A stretch of DNA of 64,000 nucleotides from Chloroflexota bacterium (GCA_020161265.1 JAIUOC010000003.1:516299-580298); one strand, 5' to 3'. Numbered from the stretch's first letter, positions 33,788 through 42,453 are shown. Notes: generated from the sequence alone by a model not told the origin. Program-made: numbers and translations.

Positions 33788-34506
33788 GCGAACATTTCTT
33801 CGGTGCTGGTGTGAGTGCCAGTTCCTATATTCACGAATGGACCAGCCTACAACGGGGCAACGCGCTGCCTGAGCTGGATCAGCTTGCTAACTCATGGTGG
33901 TCAAGTTTGTTTGAAGCCAAGGCCAAAATCGCTTTGCCAGCGGCCTATCCAACCCATTTGAACTATCAACAACTGATTAATCAACGTCAAAGTTTGCGCG
34001 AATACGCTGATCGTCCAGTGAATTTGGCTGATTTGGCGACTTTTTTGGAGCATGCCAGCCGCCCGCTCAACCCAGTAAGCAAGCCCTTGAGCCTGCTTGC
34101 GTCGTTGGTGTTGAAATCCGACGATTTGGCCTTGGGTGGCTATGTTTATAACCCCGCTGCCCATCAATTGGCCGTGTTACGCACTGCCGATCCGCTAGAG
34201 CCATTGCAACGCTATTGCTTTCAACGTGAATTTTTACAAGCACCATTGATTGTATTAGTGCTGACTTCGCTGCCCAGCGCGATCAACCAAGCTGGTGATC
34301 GTGGCTATCGTCAGGCCTTGCTTGATGCTGGCGCACATTTGCAGCGTTTATATGTTGCAGCCCAGCGTGTCGGCATGATCGGTTGTGCTACTGGCAGCGT
34401 GATTCAAGGTCAATTAGCCCGTTGGCTCGGCTTTGATGATTATCAAACCCAGGTCTTAATCGGTTTTGCTGCTGGCTATCCTCACAAGGAGCAAACTCAT
34501 GACTAA
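33784..34506 (+). CDS. SagB-type FMN dehydrogenase (azoline oxidase)
   Basis: The protein has 240 residues from ATG 33784 (ATGA overlap). It belongs to the nitroreductase fold: RQSLREYADRPVNLADLATF is the FMN-binding N-terminal motif, and LDAGAHLQRLYVAAQRVGMI with GCATGSV matches the dimer helix and FMN loop. It should oxidise azolines to azoles on the modified precursor. It overlaps the next gene by 8 nt. It could pair with the SagB-like half of the preceding fusion protein. Confidence 0.85.
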   Translation: MSEHFFGAGVSASSYIHEWTSLQRGNALPELDQLANSWWSSLFEAKAKIALPAAYPTHLNYQQLINQRQSLREYADRPVNLADLATFLEHASRPLNPVSKPLSLLASLVLKSDDLALGGYVYNPAAHQLAVLRTADPLEPLQRYCFQREFLQAPLIVLVLTSLPSAINQAGDRGYRQALLDAGAHLQRLYVAAQRVGMIGCATGSVIQGQLARWLGFDDYQTQVLIGFAAGYPHKEQTHD

Positions 34507-35695
34507 CCCCGCTTTAACGCTGAATGATTTTGCTGCGCTTGAGGCCAGCACCGACTATCGCCCGCAAGTTGTTGATGATGTGCAAGTTTCGCCATTTAGC
34601 CAACAGCAAACCAACCAATATGTGGTTGGCCGCCCAGCTTCGCCGTCGTTTATGCGCACCAATGTGGTTGGCGTGCGCATTTTGGAATTGCTGAATGGCC
34701 AGCGCTCAATCGAGCAGCTACAAACCGAAATGCAACAACGCTATGGCATTGAGGTCAGCATTGAAAAGATTCGCCATTTTTGCGATTTATGTGCTCGTCA
34801 CCGTTTATTAGTCCATGAAACCTGGGCCAACACAACCCCTGATTCAGAAGATGCCCCACGTTTGGGCCGTCGCAGTGGTTTCTATTGGACGCTGATTCGC
34901 GGCGATAGTTTTATTGAACGGATTGTGGCTTGGCAGCGCTGGTGGTGGAATCCAGTTACTTGGCTGTTGATGCTTGGTTTGTTGGGTGTGGGCTTGGCCT
35001 ACATTGTGACCAAAGGCGTGATGTTGGTTTCGCCCTTGATGTTAGCCCACCCCGATGCCAGCAAGCACCTGATTTTCTGGCTCTTTGGGCTATTTATGGT
35101 TGAGATTGCGACTCACGAATTGGCCCACGCTGTGGCTTGTCGTATGGCCGGAGCCAAACCAGCGGGCTTTGGGATGGGCTTGCTCTGGTGGTTTATTCCG
35201 ATTTTCTTCACCGATACCAGCGATATTTACCGCGTGCCGAGCAAATATCGGCGAGCTTCGGTGGCGGCGGCTGGCCCCTTGGTTGATGCGCTGTGGTTTG
35301 GGGTTGTTGCTAGTTTGCTCTGGCTTTTGCCACGCGATAGTTTGGCCTATGAAATTGCCTTTGCCTATAGCGGCATTCCAGCTTTGCTCTGTTTGATCAA
35401 CCTCAATCCATTTGTTTCGCGGATGGATGGCTATTGGATTATTACCAATTTACTGGAGCAGCCCAATTTGCGCCGCCGCACCGTGCGCAACATCGTCAAC
35501 AACATACGCGGTTGGTTTGGCGCTGCGCCAATTATCGACCCGCTGAGTGAGCAACAATCAGGGCGTTGGCAATGGGCCTATAACATGTATGCCTTAGTTT
35601 CATTGCTCTGGACGGTTTTCTTTATGTTCAACATCGGCTTTCATTTTGCCAGCTATGGCTTCACGATTCTGCGAATGTACGCCGCAGCGCTATAA
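34499..35695 (+). CDS. PqqD-like domain fused to M50 (site-2-protease type) membrane metalloprotease
   Basis: The protein has 398 residues from ATG 34499 with AAGGAG 8 nt upstream. Residues ~40-110 resemble a PqqD/RiPP recognition winged helix (RTNVVGVRILELLNGQRSIE). Several membrane segments follow from ~152. The zinc motif THELAH (His 206, Glu 207, His 210) and the distal NPFVSRMDG with Asp 310 are the two halves of an M50 active site. It may remove the leader or tail of the modified peptide at the membrane, or act in immunity or export. A site-2-type protease with a precursor-binding domain makes leader removal an attractive guess. The role is not shown by sequence alone. Confidence 0.82.
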   Translation: MTNPALTLNDFAALEASTDYRPQVVDDVQVSPFSQQQTNQYVVGRPASPSFMRTNVVGVRILELLNGQRSIEQLQTEMQQRYGIEVSIEKIRHFCDLCARHRLLVHETWANTTPDSEDAPRLGRRSGFYWTLIRGDSFIERIVAWQRWWWNPVTWLLMLGLLGVGLAYIVTKGVMLVSPLMLAHPDASKHLIFWLFGLFMVEIATHELAHAVACRMAGAKPAGFGMGLLWWFIPIFFTDTSDIYRVPSKYRRASVAAAGPLVDALWFGVVASLLWLLPRDSLAYEIAFAYSGIPALLCLINLNPFVSRMDGYWIITNLLEQPNLRRRTVRNIVNNIRGWFGAAPIIDPLSEQQSGRWQWAYNMYALVSLLWTVFFMFNIGFHFASYGFTILRMYAAAL

Positions 35696-35706
35696 GGAGC
35701 ATGGCC

Positions 35707-38394
35707 ATGACTGATTTATATCAATCAAGCATTGTGATCGCCACTGATCAAACTGCCCAACCAACTTGGCAACCCGCTTCGCCCGTCTTGGTACGCTTGG
35801 CTGGAACAAGCTACAACCATTTACATAACCTAAAGTTTGAGCGCACGATTGGCCTGTTTCAAGTGATTTTGCGCCAACAACGCTGGCTCGATAACCATAC
35901 CCAGGCAATTGTTGATGTGCTCTACACATTAATTGGCACAACCCAAGGTTCGCTCAAAAGCAGCTTAGTGGCTCTGAAACGCGATATTTTCAATCGCCGT
36001 TTGCCCTTGCGCAGCGATGTTGCCAGCTTGCGCAATCTGGATCATCCAACCTTGCGCGGGCAGGTGCTGCGTTTTCGCCGTACCTTGCAGCAATTGCAAC
36101 GGGCTTGGCGCGAGGCTCGGTTGGTGTTTGAACAAGAATTACAAGCCAAACGACGGTTGTTGCAACAAAGCTATGCCCAGCCAGCCTTCCAAAAGGCGGT
36201 GCAAGTGGCTAGCTCAACCTTGGCTAGCAGCTTGCCGCGCTATATCAACGCCGATCCCAGCCAGTTGCGCAGCCGCGAACGCAAAACCGAAGTTGGAGCC
36301 TACCAATATCTGATGCGCATGGCCGGCAAAACCAGTCCATTTAGCCATTTTGGACCCTTGGTGCTCGGCTCGGCTGACCCAACATTGGCTCAACCGGTTG
36401 CGATTGAAGGCCAAATGCCCCAAGCGCGGGCGGTCAGCCAATTGCGGCGCTCGGTGGTTGGCGCAATTCGTAATGCCTTGGTGCGCGTGTCGGCAATCAA
36501 CGCTTATTTGCCCTTGCGCTTGAATCCGAGCAGCTTTGTTGATGGCGAGAGTTTGGTTTTTTCGCGCTTGCGCCAACAGCTTGATGACCCCAACCAATAT
36601 TTTGCTTCATGGCAACGCCGTGGTAAACGTTCGCCCTTGCTCGATAGTGTGTTGGCAGTCTTTACTGACCACCAGCAATTGAGCTACGCCGAATTGTTGG
36701 AGCTTTTGCAAACCCAACATCCTGAGCTAAGCTCCGCCAAACTTGCCCAGACGATCAATCAATTGCTCGCTAGCGGCTTGCTCTTTTACAATTTGGATTT
36801 GCCCTCAGATTATCGTGACCCAGTGCTGGCATTAATTGAGCAATTGGCCGATGTTCCCTCGGCTGAGGCTGGGCAAATTCGTGAATTATTACAACTTTTG
36901 GCTGAATCGGCTCAAAACTATGCCCAGGCAACGGTTGCTCAACGTTGGCAGTTTGAACAACATATGCGCCAAATCGTCGATCAGATCTTGGCTTTTGCGC
37001 CCGAATTGAAGCAAACCAGCAGCCAACTTGGCCAGCTGATTGTTGAAGATGTAGTTTGGGATGACGTAGCGGTGCATTTGGGTCAGCCATTATTGGCAAG
37101 CTTAGCCAGCGATTTGGCTCCAGTTTTGGAGTGTGGTTTTCAGCGCGACGGGCGTGGCCCAGCCCAAAGTTGGCTGCTCGATATTTTCACCCATGCCTTT
37201 GGCGAAGGCGGCCAAACCGACACCATTCTAGGCTTTGCGCCTGAATATAATCGGCTCTCGGCCAATTCTAGCGAGCTGCCAATGCCACGGATTAACGCTA
37301 TTCAGCAACGCCAACGCCGTTATGGCCAGTTTTTGCACCAAGCGCTTGATGCTGAGCGCGAAGCCCGTGAATGTGTGCTTGATCCCCAGGTATTTTGGCA
37401 GCTTGCCGCCGATTTTGGTCAACATAATCACTATGGCTCAACGAGTATTCAATTTCAGGTGGCCGCCAGTAGCCAAACAGCGCTTAAGCAAGGCGATTAT
37501 TTGGTGGTGTTGAATTACACCTTGCCGGGCTTTGGGCGCTTCTTGACGCGCTATTTGAGCTTATTGCCTGAGCCAAGCTGGCAAACCTATGTGCAATCGG
37601 CATGGCAGCCATTGCATAGCGATGCTCAGGCCCAGCCAGCCGAAATCGTTTCGGTGCTCGAACATAATGCCCAAGTGCATGTGCCATTTACGGCAAATGT
37701 GATTGTGCCACCCGACGAACCAAGCTATCGTTCGCAAGCGATTCAGCATGGCGTTGGCGATTTGCGCCTTGCCCACGATCCGGTTGCTGATCAATTACGA
37801 GTTTATCGCCGCCACACTGATGGTAGCCAACAAGAGCTTTTGCCCTTGTATATGGGCTTTTTGCATATGGTTTCGCTGCCAATTTTGCAACGAGTGCTGG
37901 CCCAACTCAGCCCAAGCAGCTATCACATGGAGCAATTGCGACCGCGTGAGCAAACCTTGGTTTCGCGCAAGCAACCAACTAATACCATTAGCCATACGCC
38001 GCGCTTGCGGATTGGCCGTTTGGTGTTGCAACGCGAAAGCTGGAATGTGCCAACCACCGCAATTCCGAGCAGCGTCGCCAACGACGAATTTATGAGCTTT
38101 TTCAATTGGTATAGCTGGGCGGAACAAGCAGGCCTGCCGAGTGAAGTGTTTGTCCGCATCCAACGGCCACTCAGCAGCAAACATCTCAATATGTGGACCA
38201 ACCACAAACCGTTGGCGCTTGATTTCGAAAATTATTTCAGCATTCAGATGTTGCGCCATGTGATTGCTGATGATCAGGTTAGCTTGACCCTCGAAGAAAT
38301 GCTGCCCAGCCCGCAGCAGCAGTGGTTTGATCTTGATCAAGAACCCTATGTGATTGAATTTCAGGTTGAGTTTAATCGGGGAGGCAGCGTATGA
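35707..38394 (+). CDS. Lantibiotic-type dehydratase, N-terminal (LanB glutamylation) protein
   Basis: The protein has 895 residues; ATG 35707 is 7 nt from AGGAG, while ATG 35701 is too close. It matches the N-terminal LanB domain: ASPVLVRLAGTS-like start, RERKTEVGAYQYLMRMAGKT then SPFSHFGPLVLG, and LPMPRINAIQQRQRRYGQFL and YHMEQLRPREQTLV further on. In split systems this protein transfers glutamate from Glu-tRNA to Ser/Thr, and a separate SpaB_C protein eliminates it to give Dha/Dhb. The C-terminal SpaB_C domain is absent here and encoded by the next genes. It ends with an ATGA overlap. Confidence 0.92.
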   Translation: MTDLYQSSIVIATDQTAQPTWQPASPVLVRLAGTSYNHLHNLKFERTIGLFQVILRQQRWLDNHTQAIVDVLYTLIGTTQGSLKSSLVALKRDIFNRRLPLRSDVASLRNLDHPTLRGQVLRFRRTLQQLQRAWREARLVFEQELQAKRRLLQQSYAQPAFQKAVQVASSTLASSLPRYINADPSQLRSRERKTEVGAYQYLMRMAGKTSPFSHFGPLVLGSADPTLAQPVAIEGQMPQARAVSQLRRSVVGAIRNALVRVSAINAYLPLRLNPSSFVDGESLVFSRLRQQLDDPNQYFASWQRRGKRSPLLDSVLAVFTDHQQLSYAELLELLQTQHPELSSAKLAQTINQLLASGLLFYNLDLPSDYRDPVLALIEQLADVPSAEAGQIRELLQLLAESAQNYAQATVAQRWQFEQHMRQIVDQILAFAPELKQTSSQLGQLIVEDVVWDDVAVHLGQPLLASLASDLAPVLECGFQRDGRGPAQSWLLDIFTHAFGEGGQTDTILGFAPEYNRLSANSSELPMPRINAIQQRQRRYGQFLHQALDAEREARECVLDPQVFWQLAADFGQHNHYGSTSIQFQVAASSQTALKQGDYLVVLNYTLPGFGRFLTRYLSLLPEPSWQTYVQSAWQPLHSDAQAQPAEIVSVLEHNAQVHVPFTANVIVPPDEPSYRSQAIQHGVGDLRLAHDPVADQLRVYRRHTDGSQQELLPLYMGFLHMVSLPILQRVLAQLSPSSYHMEQLRPREQTLVSRKQPTNTISHTPRLRIGRLVLQRESWNVPTTAIPSSVANDEFMSFFNWYSWAEQAGLPSEVFVRIQRPLSSKHLNMWTNHKPLALDFENYFSIQMLRHVIADDQVSLTLEEMLPSPQQQWFDLDQEPYVIEFQVEFNRGGSV

Positions 38395-39389
38395 GTTTGG
38401 CAGTGCTGAATGGCAAAATCTACTATAGCCCGCAGAATATCAGCGAGCCATACGATCCGAGAGCTGATCGATTGATTGCTGAAGCATGGACTCCGCTGTT
38501 CGATCGATTGCACGAACAGATTGAGTTGATTACCTGGTTGCGCTTTGCTGAAGGCGGCTACCAGCTGCGCATCGCCTGTTTTGCTGAGGAGCACGTTTTG
38601 CGCGAGTTTGCGATTCCGTTGATTCGTGAGCGCTTTACGGCCTATTTTGCCCAAAATCCTGATTTGTGTGGCGATGCGCAGCCACTTTCGGCGCAGGCCG
38701 CGATTCTCAATCGCAAATTGGGGCTGGATACCGATGTTCAAGCCTTGGCGCAGCCTGGCACAATTCAGCTTGAAATCAGCCATGATCTCGCGATTGGGCG
38801 GGATCACGATTCGCTGGAAGATTTGCAGCACTACTATGCACTGCAAACCGTGATTGCTCGGGCGACGCTCGATGTAATTCCGCATACAACAGATTTGGTG
38901 TCTCGCAAAATCTTCATTCGGATCTTTTTGGATGAACTGTTGCACGCTGGATTTTTGCAAAGCTACGAAATTAGCCAACTGCTTGAGCGCTTGCGCCAAA
39001 CGTGGGTTGATTATTTTGAATTTCCAGTTGAGTTTATTCTGCAATCGGATGCGTTGGTGTCCCAATCGCTCGAACGCCATTGGCGGTTTCATCAACAGCC
39101 TTTGGCCCAACGTCTAAGTTTATTGCCCGAAGCGTTACATGAAGTGGTGCAGAATGGGTTGGCGGGTTTACAACGCTATGCTGGGCCAGTGATCAAGCGC
39201 AATCAACAACAAGAATTGGCTCGTTCGAGCTACGCTGCACTTTCATCGCTGTTTCATCTGACCCATAACCGCCTGAGCGTGAGCATCGCCGAGGAAGCGC
39301 ATTTGTGTAGTTTGTTGCTCTCGTTGGAACGCCAGCGCCAACAACAACCTGATCAAACGCTGCAACAACTGCTGGTGAACCAATATTAA
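38391..39389 (+). CDS. Diverged SpaB_C-type protein, candidate pyridine synthase ([4+2] cyclase)
   Basis: The protein has 332 residues from ATG 38391 (ATGA overlap). It keeps the outline of the SpaB_C fold: an N-terminal block WLRFAEGGYQLRIACF and a C-terminal FHLTHNRLSVSIAEEAHLC. It lacks the YEPE...Y motif and the HVRLRY His of the elimination enzyme encoded next. In thiopeptide loci a second, diverged SpaB_C homologue (TbtD type) joins two dehydroalanines to the central pyridine and expels the leader. By analogy this is the candidate for that step. Alternatively it is a second elimination partner. Confidence 0.7.
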   Translation: MSLAVLNGKIYYSPQNISEPYDPRADRLIAEAWTPLFDRLHEQIELITWLRFAEGGYQLRIACFAEEHVLREFAIPLIRERFTAYFAQNPDLCGDAQPLSAQAAILNRKLGLDTDVQALAQPGTIQLEISHDLAIGRDHDSLEDLQHYYALQTVIARATLDVIPHTTDLVSRKIFIRIFLDELLHAGFLQSYEISQLLERLRQTWVDYFEFPVEFILQSDALVSQSLERHWRFHQQPLAQRLSLLPEALHEVVQNGLAGLQRYAGPVIKRNQQQELARSSYAALSSLFHLTHNRLSVSIAEEAHLCSLLLSLERQRQQQPDQTLQQLLVNQY

Positions 39390-39419
39390 GCTGAAATTTG
39401 CGCTGGAAAGGGGAATCTA

Positions 39420-40442
39420 ATGCCGAATCCAAGCCAATGGCACTATCGCCAAGTATTTCTACAACCACCGAATACGCCGACCCCAACCAAGCCTGATCTG
39501 CGCCAGGTCTGCGATCGAATGCTGCTCGATTGGGAAAAAACCTTTGGTGAGCACGGCAGCTTGCAGCCACATATCGATCGCTGGTTTTTTATTCGCTACG
39601 GCGAGGGCGGCTATCATGTGCGGTTGCGCTACCAAAGCCCGCCCGAACAGCGCACAACCACGATTGATCCGTTGCTGGATGCCGAGTTGTTGCGCTTTTT
39701 TCAAGAGCATGCGGCGACTGTCGGTTTGGCGCAAACGCCACGGGCAATTGATGAACTGTATGCAGCAGGCTACCTGCGCGATCTGACCTACGAGCCAGAA
39801 TATGCCAAGTATGCTGGCACGCTGGGCATGGCTTTGGCCGAACAGCATTTTGCCTATTCCAGTGCGATTTGCCTGCGGGTATTGCAGGCCAGTGCAGCTA
39901 GTGGCGTGGCTCGCTCGTTTTGGGTGCTTGAATTAGTGCACGATCTGCTGGAGCAATTTAGCCCTGATCCGTATGTCCAAGCCTTGATTGTGCGCAGCTA
40001 CCTCGATTATTGGATTGCCCAAGTGGTGGGTGATCGGGCAGTCTTTATTCAAGGCTTGGAGCAACATTACGAGCGCCAAGCACCGGTAATTCGCCAGCGT
40101 TTGGGCAGCTTGCGCCACAACCAACAGTATCCATTATTTGCTGATTGGCGCGAACATCTGCGCAGCCATTTTGCTGATTTGCAGCTAGCAGAGGCCAAGC
40201 AACAACTCCAATCGAGCGTAACAGCGCATTTTCAGCGCTATCAGGCTGAACTGCCAGCCATTTTGGCCGAATATCCACTGACTGGCTTGCTCTTTGTGCC
40301 CAATTATCTGCATTTGGTGCAAAATCGCTTGGGCTTGAGCATTATGCAAGAGCTGCAATTGCTGTATATGCTGTATCGTGTGCAAATTGCTGAACTCGAT
40401 ATTGCGCCAACCAGTGTGCCGTTGATTTTGGAGCCACGCTAG
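39420..40442 (+). CDS. SpaB_C-type glutamate elimination protein (thiopeptide-type biosynthesis domain)
   Basis: The protein has 340 residues from ATG 39420 with AAAGGGGA 5 nt upstream. Canonical SpaB_C features are present: HIDRWFFIRYGEGGYHVRLR near residue 50, LTYEPEYAKYAGTLGMALAE near 125, and LHLVQNRLGLS near the end. It should remove glutamate from glutamylated Ser/Thr made by the LanB protein, giving dehydroamino acids. The N-terminal WHYRQVFLQP fits the family start. It is the last enzyme gene before a terminator-like hairpin. Confidence 0.85.
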   Translation: MPNPSQWHYRQVFLQPPNTPTPTKPDLRQVCDRMLLDWEKTFGEHGSLQPHIDRWFFIRYGEGGYHVRLRYQSPPEQRTTTIDPLLDAELLRFFQEHAATVGLAQTPRAIDELYAAGYLRDLTYEPEYAKYAGTLGMALAEQHFAYSSAICLRVLQASAASGVARSFWVLELVHDLLEQFSPDPYVQALIVRSYLDYWIAQVVGDRAVFIQGLEQHYERQAPVIRQRLGSLRHNQQYPLFADWREHLRSHFADLQLAEAKQQLQSSVTAHFQRYQAELPAILAEYPLTGLLFVPNYLHLVQNRLGLSIMQELQLLYMLYRVQIAELDIAPTSVPLILEPR

Positions 40443-40466
40443 AACCTATATCGCTTTTAGTATCGC

Positions 40467-40493
40467 TTAGCCTCTCGTTTTCCGGGAGGCTAA
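40467..40493 (+). terminator. Hairpin after the enzyme genes
   Basis: TTAGCCTC (40467-40474) pairs with GAGGCTAA (40486-40493), with an 11-nt loop that can pair further, and is followed by ATTGTTT. It is a partial terminator between the enzyme genes and the ABC exporter genes. Confidence 0.6.
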
Positions 40494-40538
40494 ATTGTTT
40501 AATTGAGCTAGCTGAATACCCTATTGAAGGAGGAAGCG

Positions 40539-41309
40539 ATGGCTCCAGTATTGGTCGTAGAACATCTGCAAAAACACTATGGCAATCATAAAGCAGTCAA
40601 AGATGTTTCATTCAGTGTTGAGGCTGGGGAGATTTTTGGGATTGTTGGCCCGAACGGGGCCGGAAAAACGTCATCGGTGGAATGTATTATTGGCCTACGT
40701 CCGGCAACTGCTGGCACGATTCAGCTTTTGGGTCGCGATTTGAAGCAGCATGGCCCATATATTCGCAGCAAAATTGGCGTGCAACTGCAACAAGCAACCT
40801 TACCGGATCGCCTGACGGTGGCCGAAGCATTGCAACTGTTTGGCTCGTTTTATCCCCAAGCGCGGCCTTGGCAAAAAGTGATTGAGGAATGGGGCTTGGC
40901 CGAGCAAGCCAAAACCGCCTTTGCTAATCTCTCTGGTGGCCAAAAGCAACGCTTATTTATTGCGCTTAGCCTGATCCACGACCCCGAAATTGTGTTTCTC
41001 GATGAATTGACGACTGGTCTTGACCCACAGGCGCGGCGGATTACCTGGAATTTAATTCAAGATGTGCGCAAACGTGGCAAAACCGTAGTTTTGGTCACCC
41101 ACTTTATGGAAGAAGTTGAGCGTTTATGCGACCGAATTGCGGTAATCGATCAAGGCACCGTGATTGCGCTGGATACGCCAGATCGCATGATTGCGGCTTA
41201 TCAACATGATTTGCGCCAACAACCAGTGCCCAGCCGCGACCTGCCGCACCCCGAACGAGTAACCTTTGAAGATGTCTTTTTACGCTTGATCGGCCAGCCA
41301 GCCCATTAA
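40539..41309 (+). CDS. ABC exporter ATP-binding protein
   Basis: The protein has 256 residues from ATG 40539 with AAGGAGG 6 nt upstream. It has Walker A GIVGPNGAGKTSSVE, signature NLSGGQKQRLFIALSL, Walker B IVFLDELTTGLDPQARR and the switch His in LVTHFMEE. It is of the CcmA/DrrA-like type that pairs with ABC-2 permeases. It should energise the permease encoded 23 nt downstream. In this place it is the likely exporter or self-protection system for the RiPP product. Confidence 0.93.
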   Translation: MAPVLVVEHLQKHYGNHKAVKDVSFSVEAGEIFGIVGPNGAGKTSSVECIIGLRPATAGTIQLLGRDLKQHGPYIRSKIGVQLQQATLPDRLTVAEALQLFGSFYPQARPWQKVIEEWGLAEQAKTAFANLSGGQKQRLFIALSLIHDPEIVFLDELTTGLDPQARRITWNLIQDVRKRGKTVVLVTHFMEEVERLCDRIAVIDQGTVIALDTPDRMIAAYQHDLRQQPVPSRDLPHPERVTFEDVFLRLIGQPAH

Positions 41310-41332
41310 TCGCCCTTAATTCAGGAGGAAGT

Positions 41333-42043
41333 ATGCACGCTTTTTGGCAAATTGTACGAACTGAATTGCGCTTGATGGGGCGTGATCTGACCAACCTTAG
41401 CTTTATTGTGTTTTTTCCAGCGGTGATGGCCTTGGTTTTGGGGTTACAAATGCCCGCTGGACCGAGCCAAACCGCCAATGCCTTGATGATGTTGGCGTTT
41501 GGCCCGATGATTTTTGGGATTATGGCGTTTCCGATGAGCTTGGTGAATTATCGGGAGCGTGGTATGTTGCGGCGCTTGCAAATCACCCCAATCTCGCCGC
41601 TACGCTATTTGTTAGCTCAAGCCTTGGTTGGCTTGTTGTTGGTATTACTAGGCGGCTTGGTTGTTTTAATCCTCAGTGTAGTAGTTTTAAAATTGCCGTT
41701 GCCTGCCAACCCACTTGGCTTGATTGCCAGCTTTTTAGTTGGGGCAATCGCCTTTTCGGCCTTGGGCGCTTTGCTTGGCAGTCGTATTCGCAATACCCGC
41801 AGTATCCAAGTTGTTAGCATTTTGGTGTTTGGAGCGATGGCGGTGGTGCTGGTTTCGAGCACAACCAACCAATCGGGCCTGCTTCAACAAATTGGCGCTT
41901 GGGTGCCTGCACGCCATTTGGTGCAATTAATCGAAGCAAATTGGTTGGGATTAAGTTTTAATATTTGGCCAAGTTTGGCTGTATTGGCCTTGTTAACTGT
42001 GGTCAGCCTTGGCTCGGCAACCAAATTATTTCGCTGGGAATAG
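41333..42043 (+). CDS. ABC-2 type permease
   Basis: The protein has 236 residues from ATG 41333 with AGGAGG 6 nt upstream. Six hydrophobic segments are visible. It has the DrrB-like start FWQIVRTELRLMGRDLTNLS, a cytoplasmic loop YRERGMLRRLQITPISPLRY and a late GSRIRNTRSIQV. It partners the ATPase encoded just before it. A terminator follows, so it closes the RiPP locus. Confidence 0.92.
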   Translation: MHAFWQIVRTELRLMGRDLTNLSFIVFFPAVMALVLGLQMPAGPSQTANALMMLAFGPMIFGIMAFPMSLVNYRERGMLRRLQITPISPLRYLLAQALVGLLLVLLGGLVVLILSVVVLKLPLPANPLGLIASFLVGAIAFSALGALLGSRIRNTRSIQVVSILVFGAMAVVLVSSTTNQSGLLQQIGAWVPARHLVQLIEANWLGLSFNIWPSLAVLALLTVVSLGSATKLFRWE

Positions 42044-42059
42044 ACCATTAGCAAGCCCT

Positions 42060-42098
42060 AAACCCATTCTTATGCTAATCAGCTAGGGGTGGGTTTTT
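42060..42098 (+). terminator. Terminator closing the RiPP locus
   Basis: AAACCCATTCT and AGGGGTGGGTTTTT form a stem with a few G-U pairs around a long loop, and the second arm runs into five T. It lies 17 nt after the permease stop. Confidence 0.6.
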
Positions 42099-42138
42099 AG
42101 TTGTTTAGCAAGATTGTTAAGTAACTTGAAATTGATTC

Positions 42139-42167
42139 TTGACAATTCTGTTTAACTATGTTATAAA
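42139..42167 (+). promoter_or_regulatory. Consensus promoter of the metYX operon
   Basis: TTGACA (42139-42144), a 17-nt spacer and TATAAA (42162-42167). This is close to the ideal vegetative sigma-factor promoter and lies about 32 nt before the riboswitch. Confidence 0.9.
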
Positions 42168-42198
42168 TAGCGCATACAAATAAATATCACTTGCGTAA

Positions 42199-42302
42199 CT
42201 CATCCAGAGGGGTGGAGGGATCGGCCCTATGAAACCCCGGCAACCGCAGGCAGCAATGCTTGGACTGGTGCTAAGTCCGACAGAATCATTCTGGAAGATG
42301 AG
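42199..42302 (+). promoter_or_regulatory. SAM-I riboswitch (S box) aptamer
   Basis: The aptamer closes with P1 arms CTCATC (42199-42204) and GATGAG (42297-42302). Inside are the conserved AGAGGGGTGGAGGGA-type P2 region, GGCCCTATGAAACCCCGGCA, and GTGCTAAGTCCGACAGAATC before the P4-like hairpin ATTCTGGAAGA. When S-adenosylmethionine binds, P1 is stable and the downstream terminator forms. Without it, GATGAGGGG (42297-42305) can pair with CCTCTCATC (42342-42350) to give an antiterminator. It should switch metY and metX on when methionine is low. Confidence 0.95.
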
Positions 42303-42341
42303 GGGCGGCGCACAAACCTATCTTTCGATGGTTACTTACAG

Positions 42342-42369
42342 CCTCTCATCAACTGATGAGAGGTTTTTT
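42342..42369 (+). terminator. Riboswitch-controlled terminator
   Basis: CCTCTCATC (42342-42350), a 4-nt loop and GATGAGAGG (42355-42363) form a perfect 9-bp stem followed by six T. Its left arm is the same stretch that pairs with the P1 right arm in the antiterminator form. Confidence 0.95.
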
Positions 42370-42453
42370 GGTTCGTAGGCACTGAAGCCTATCGCAATGG
42401 CGCGAATCGGAACAACCGTAGCATTCGAAGATTATATACAAGGAGTCCTGATC

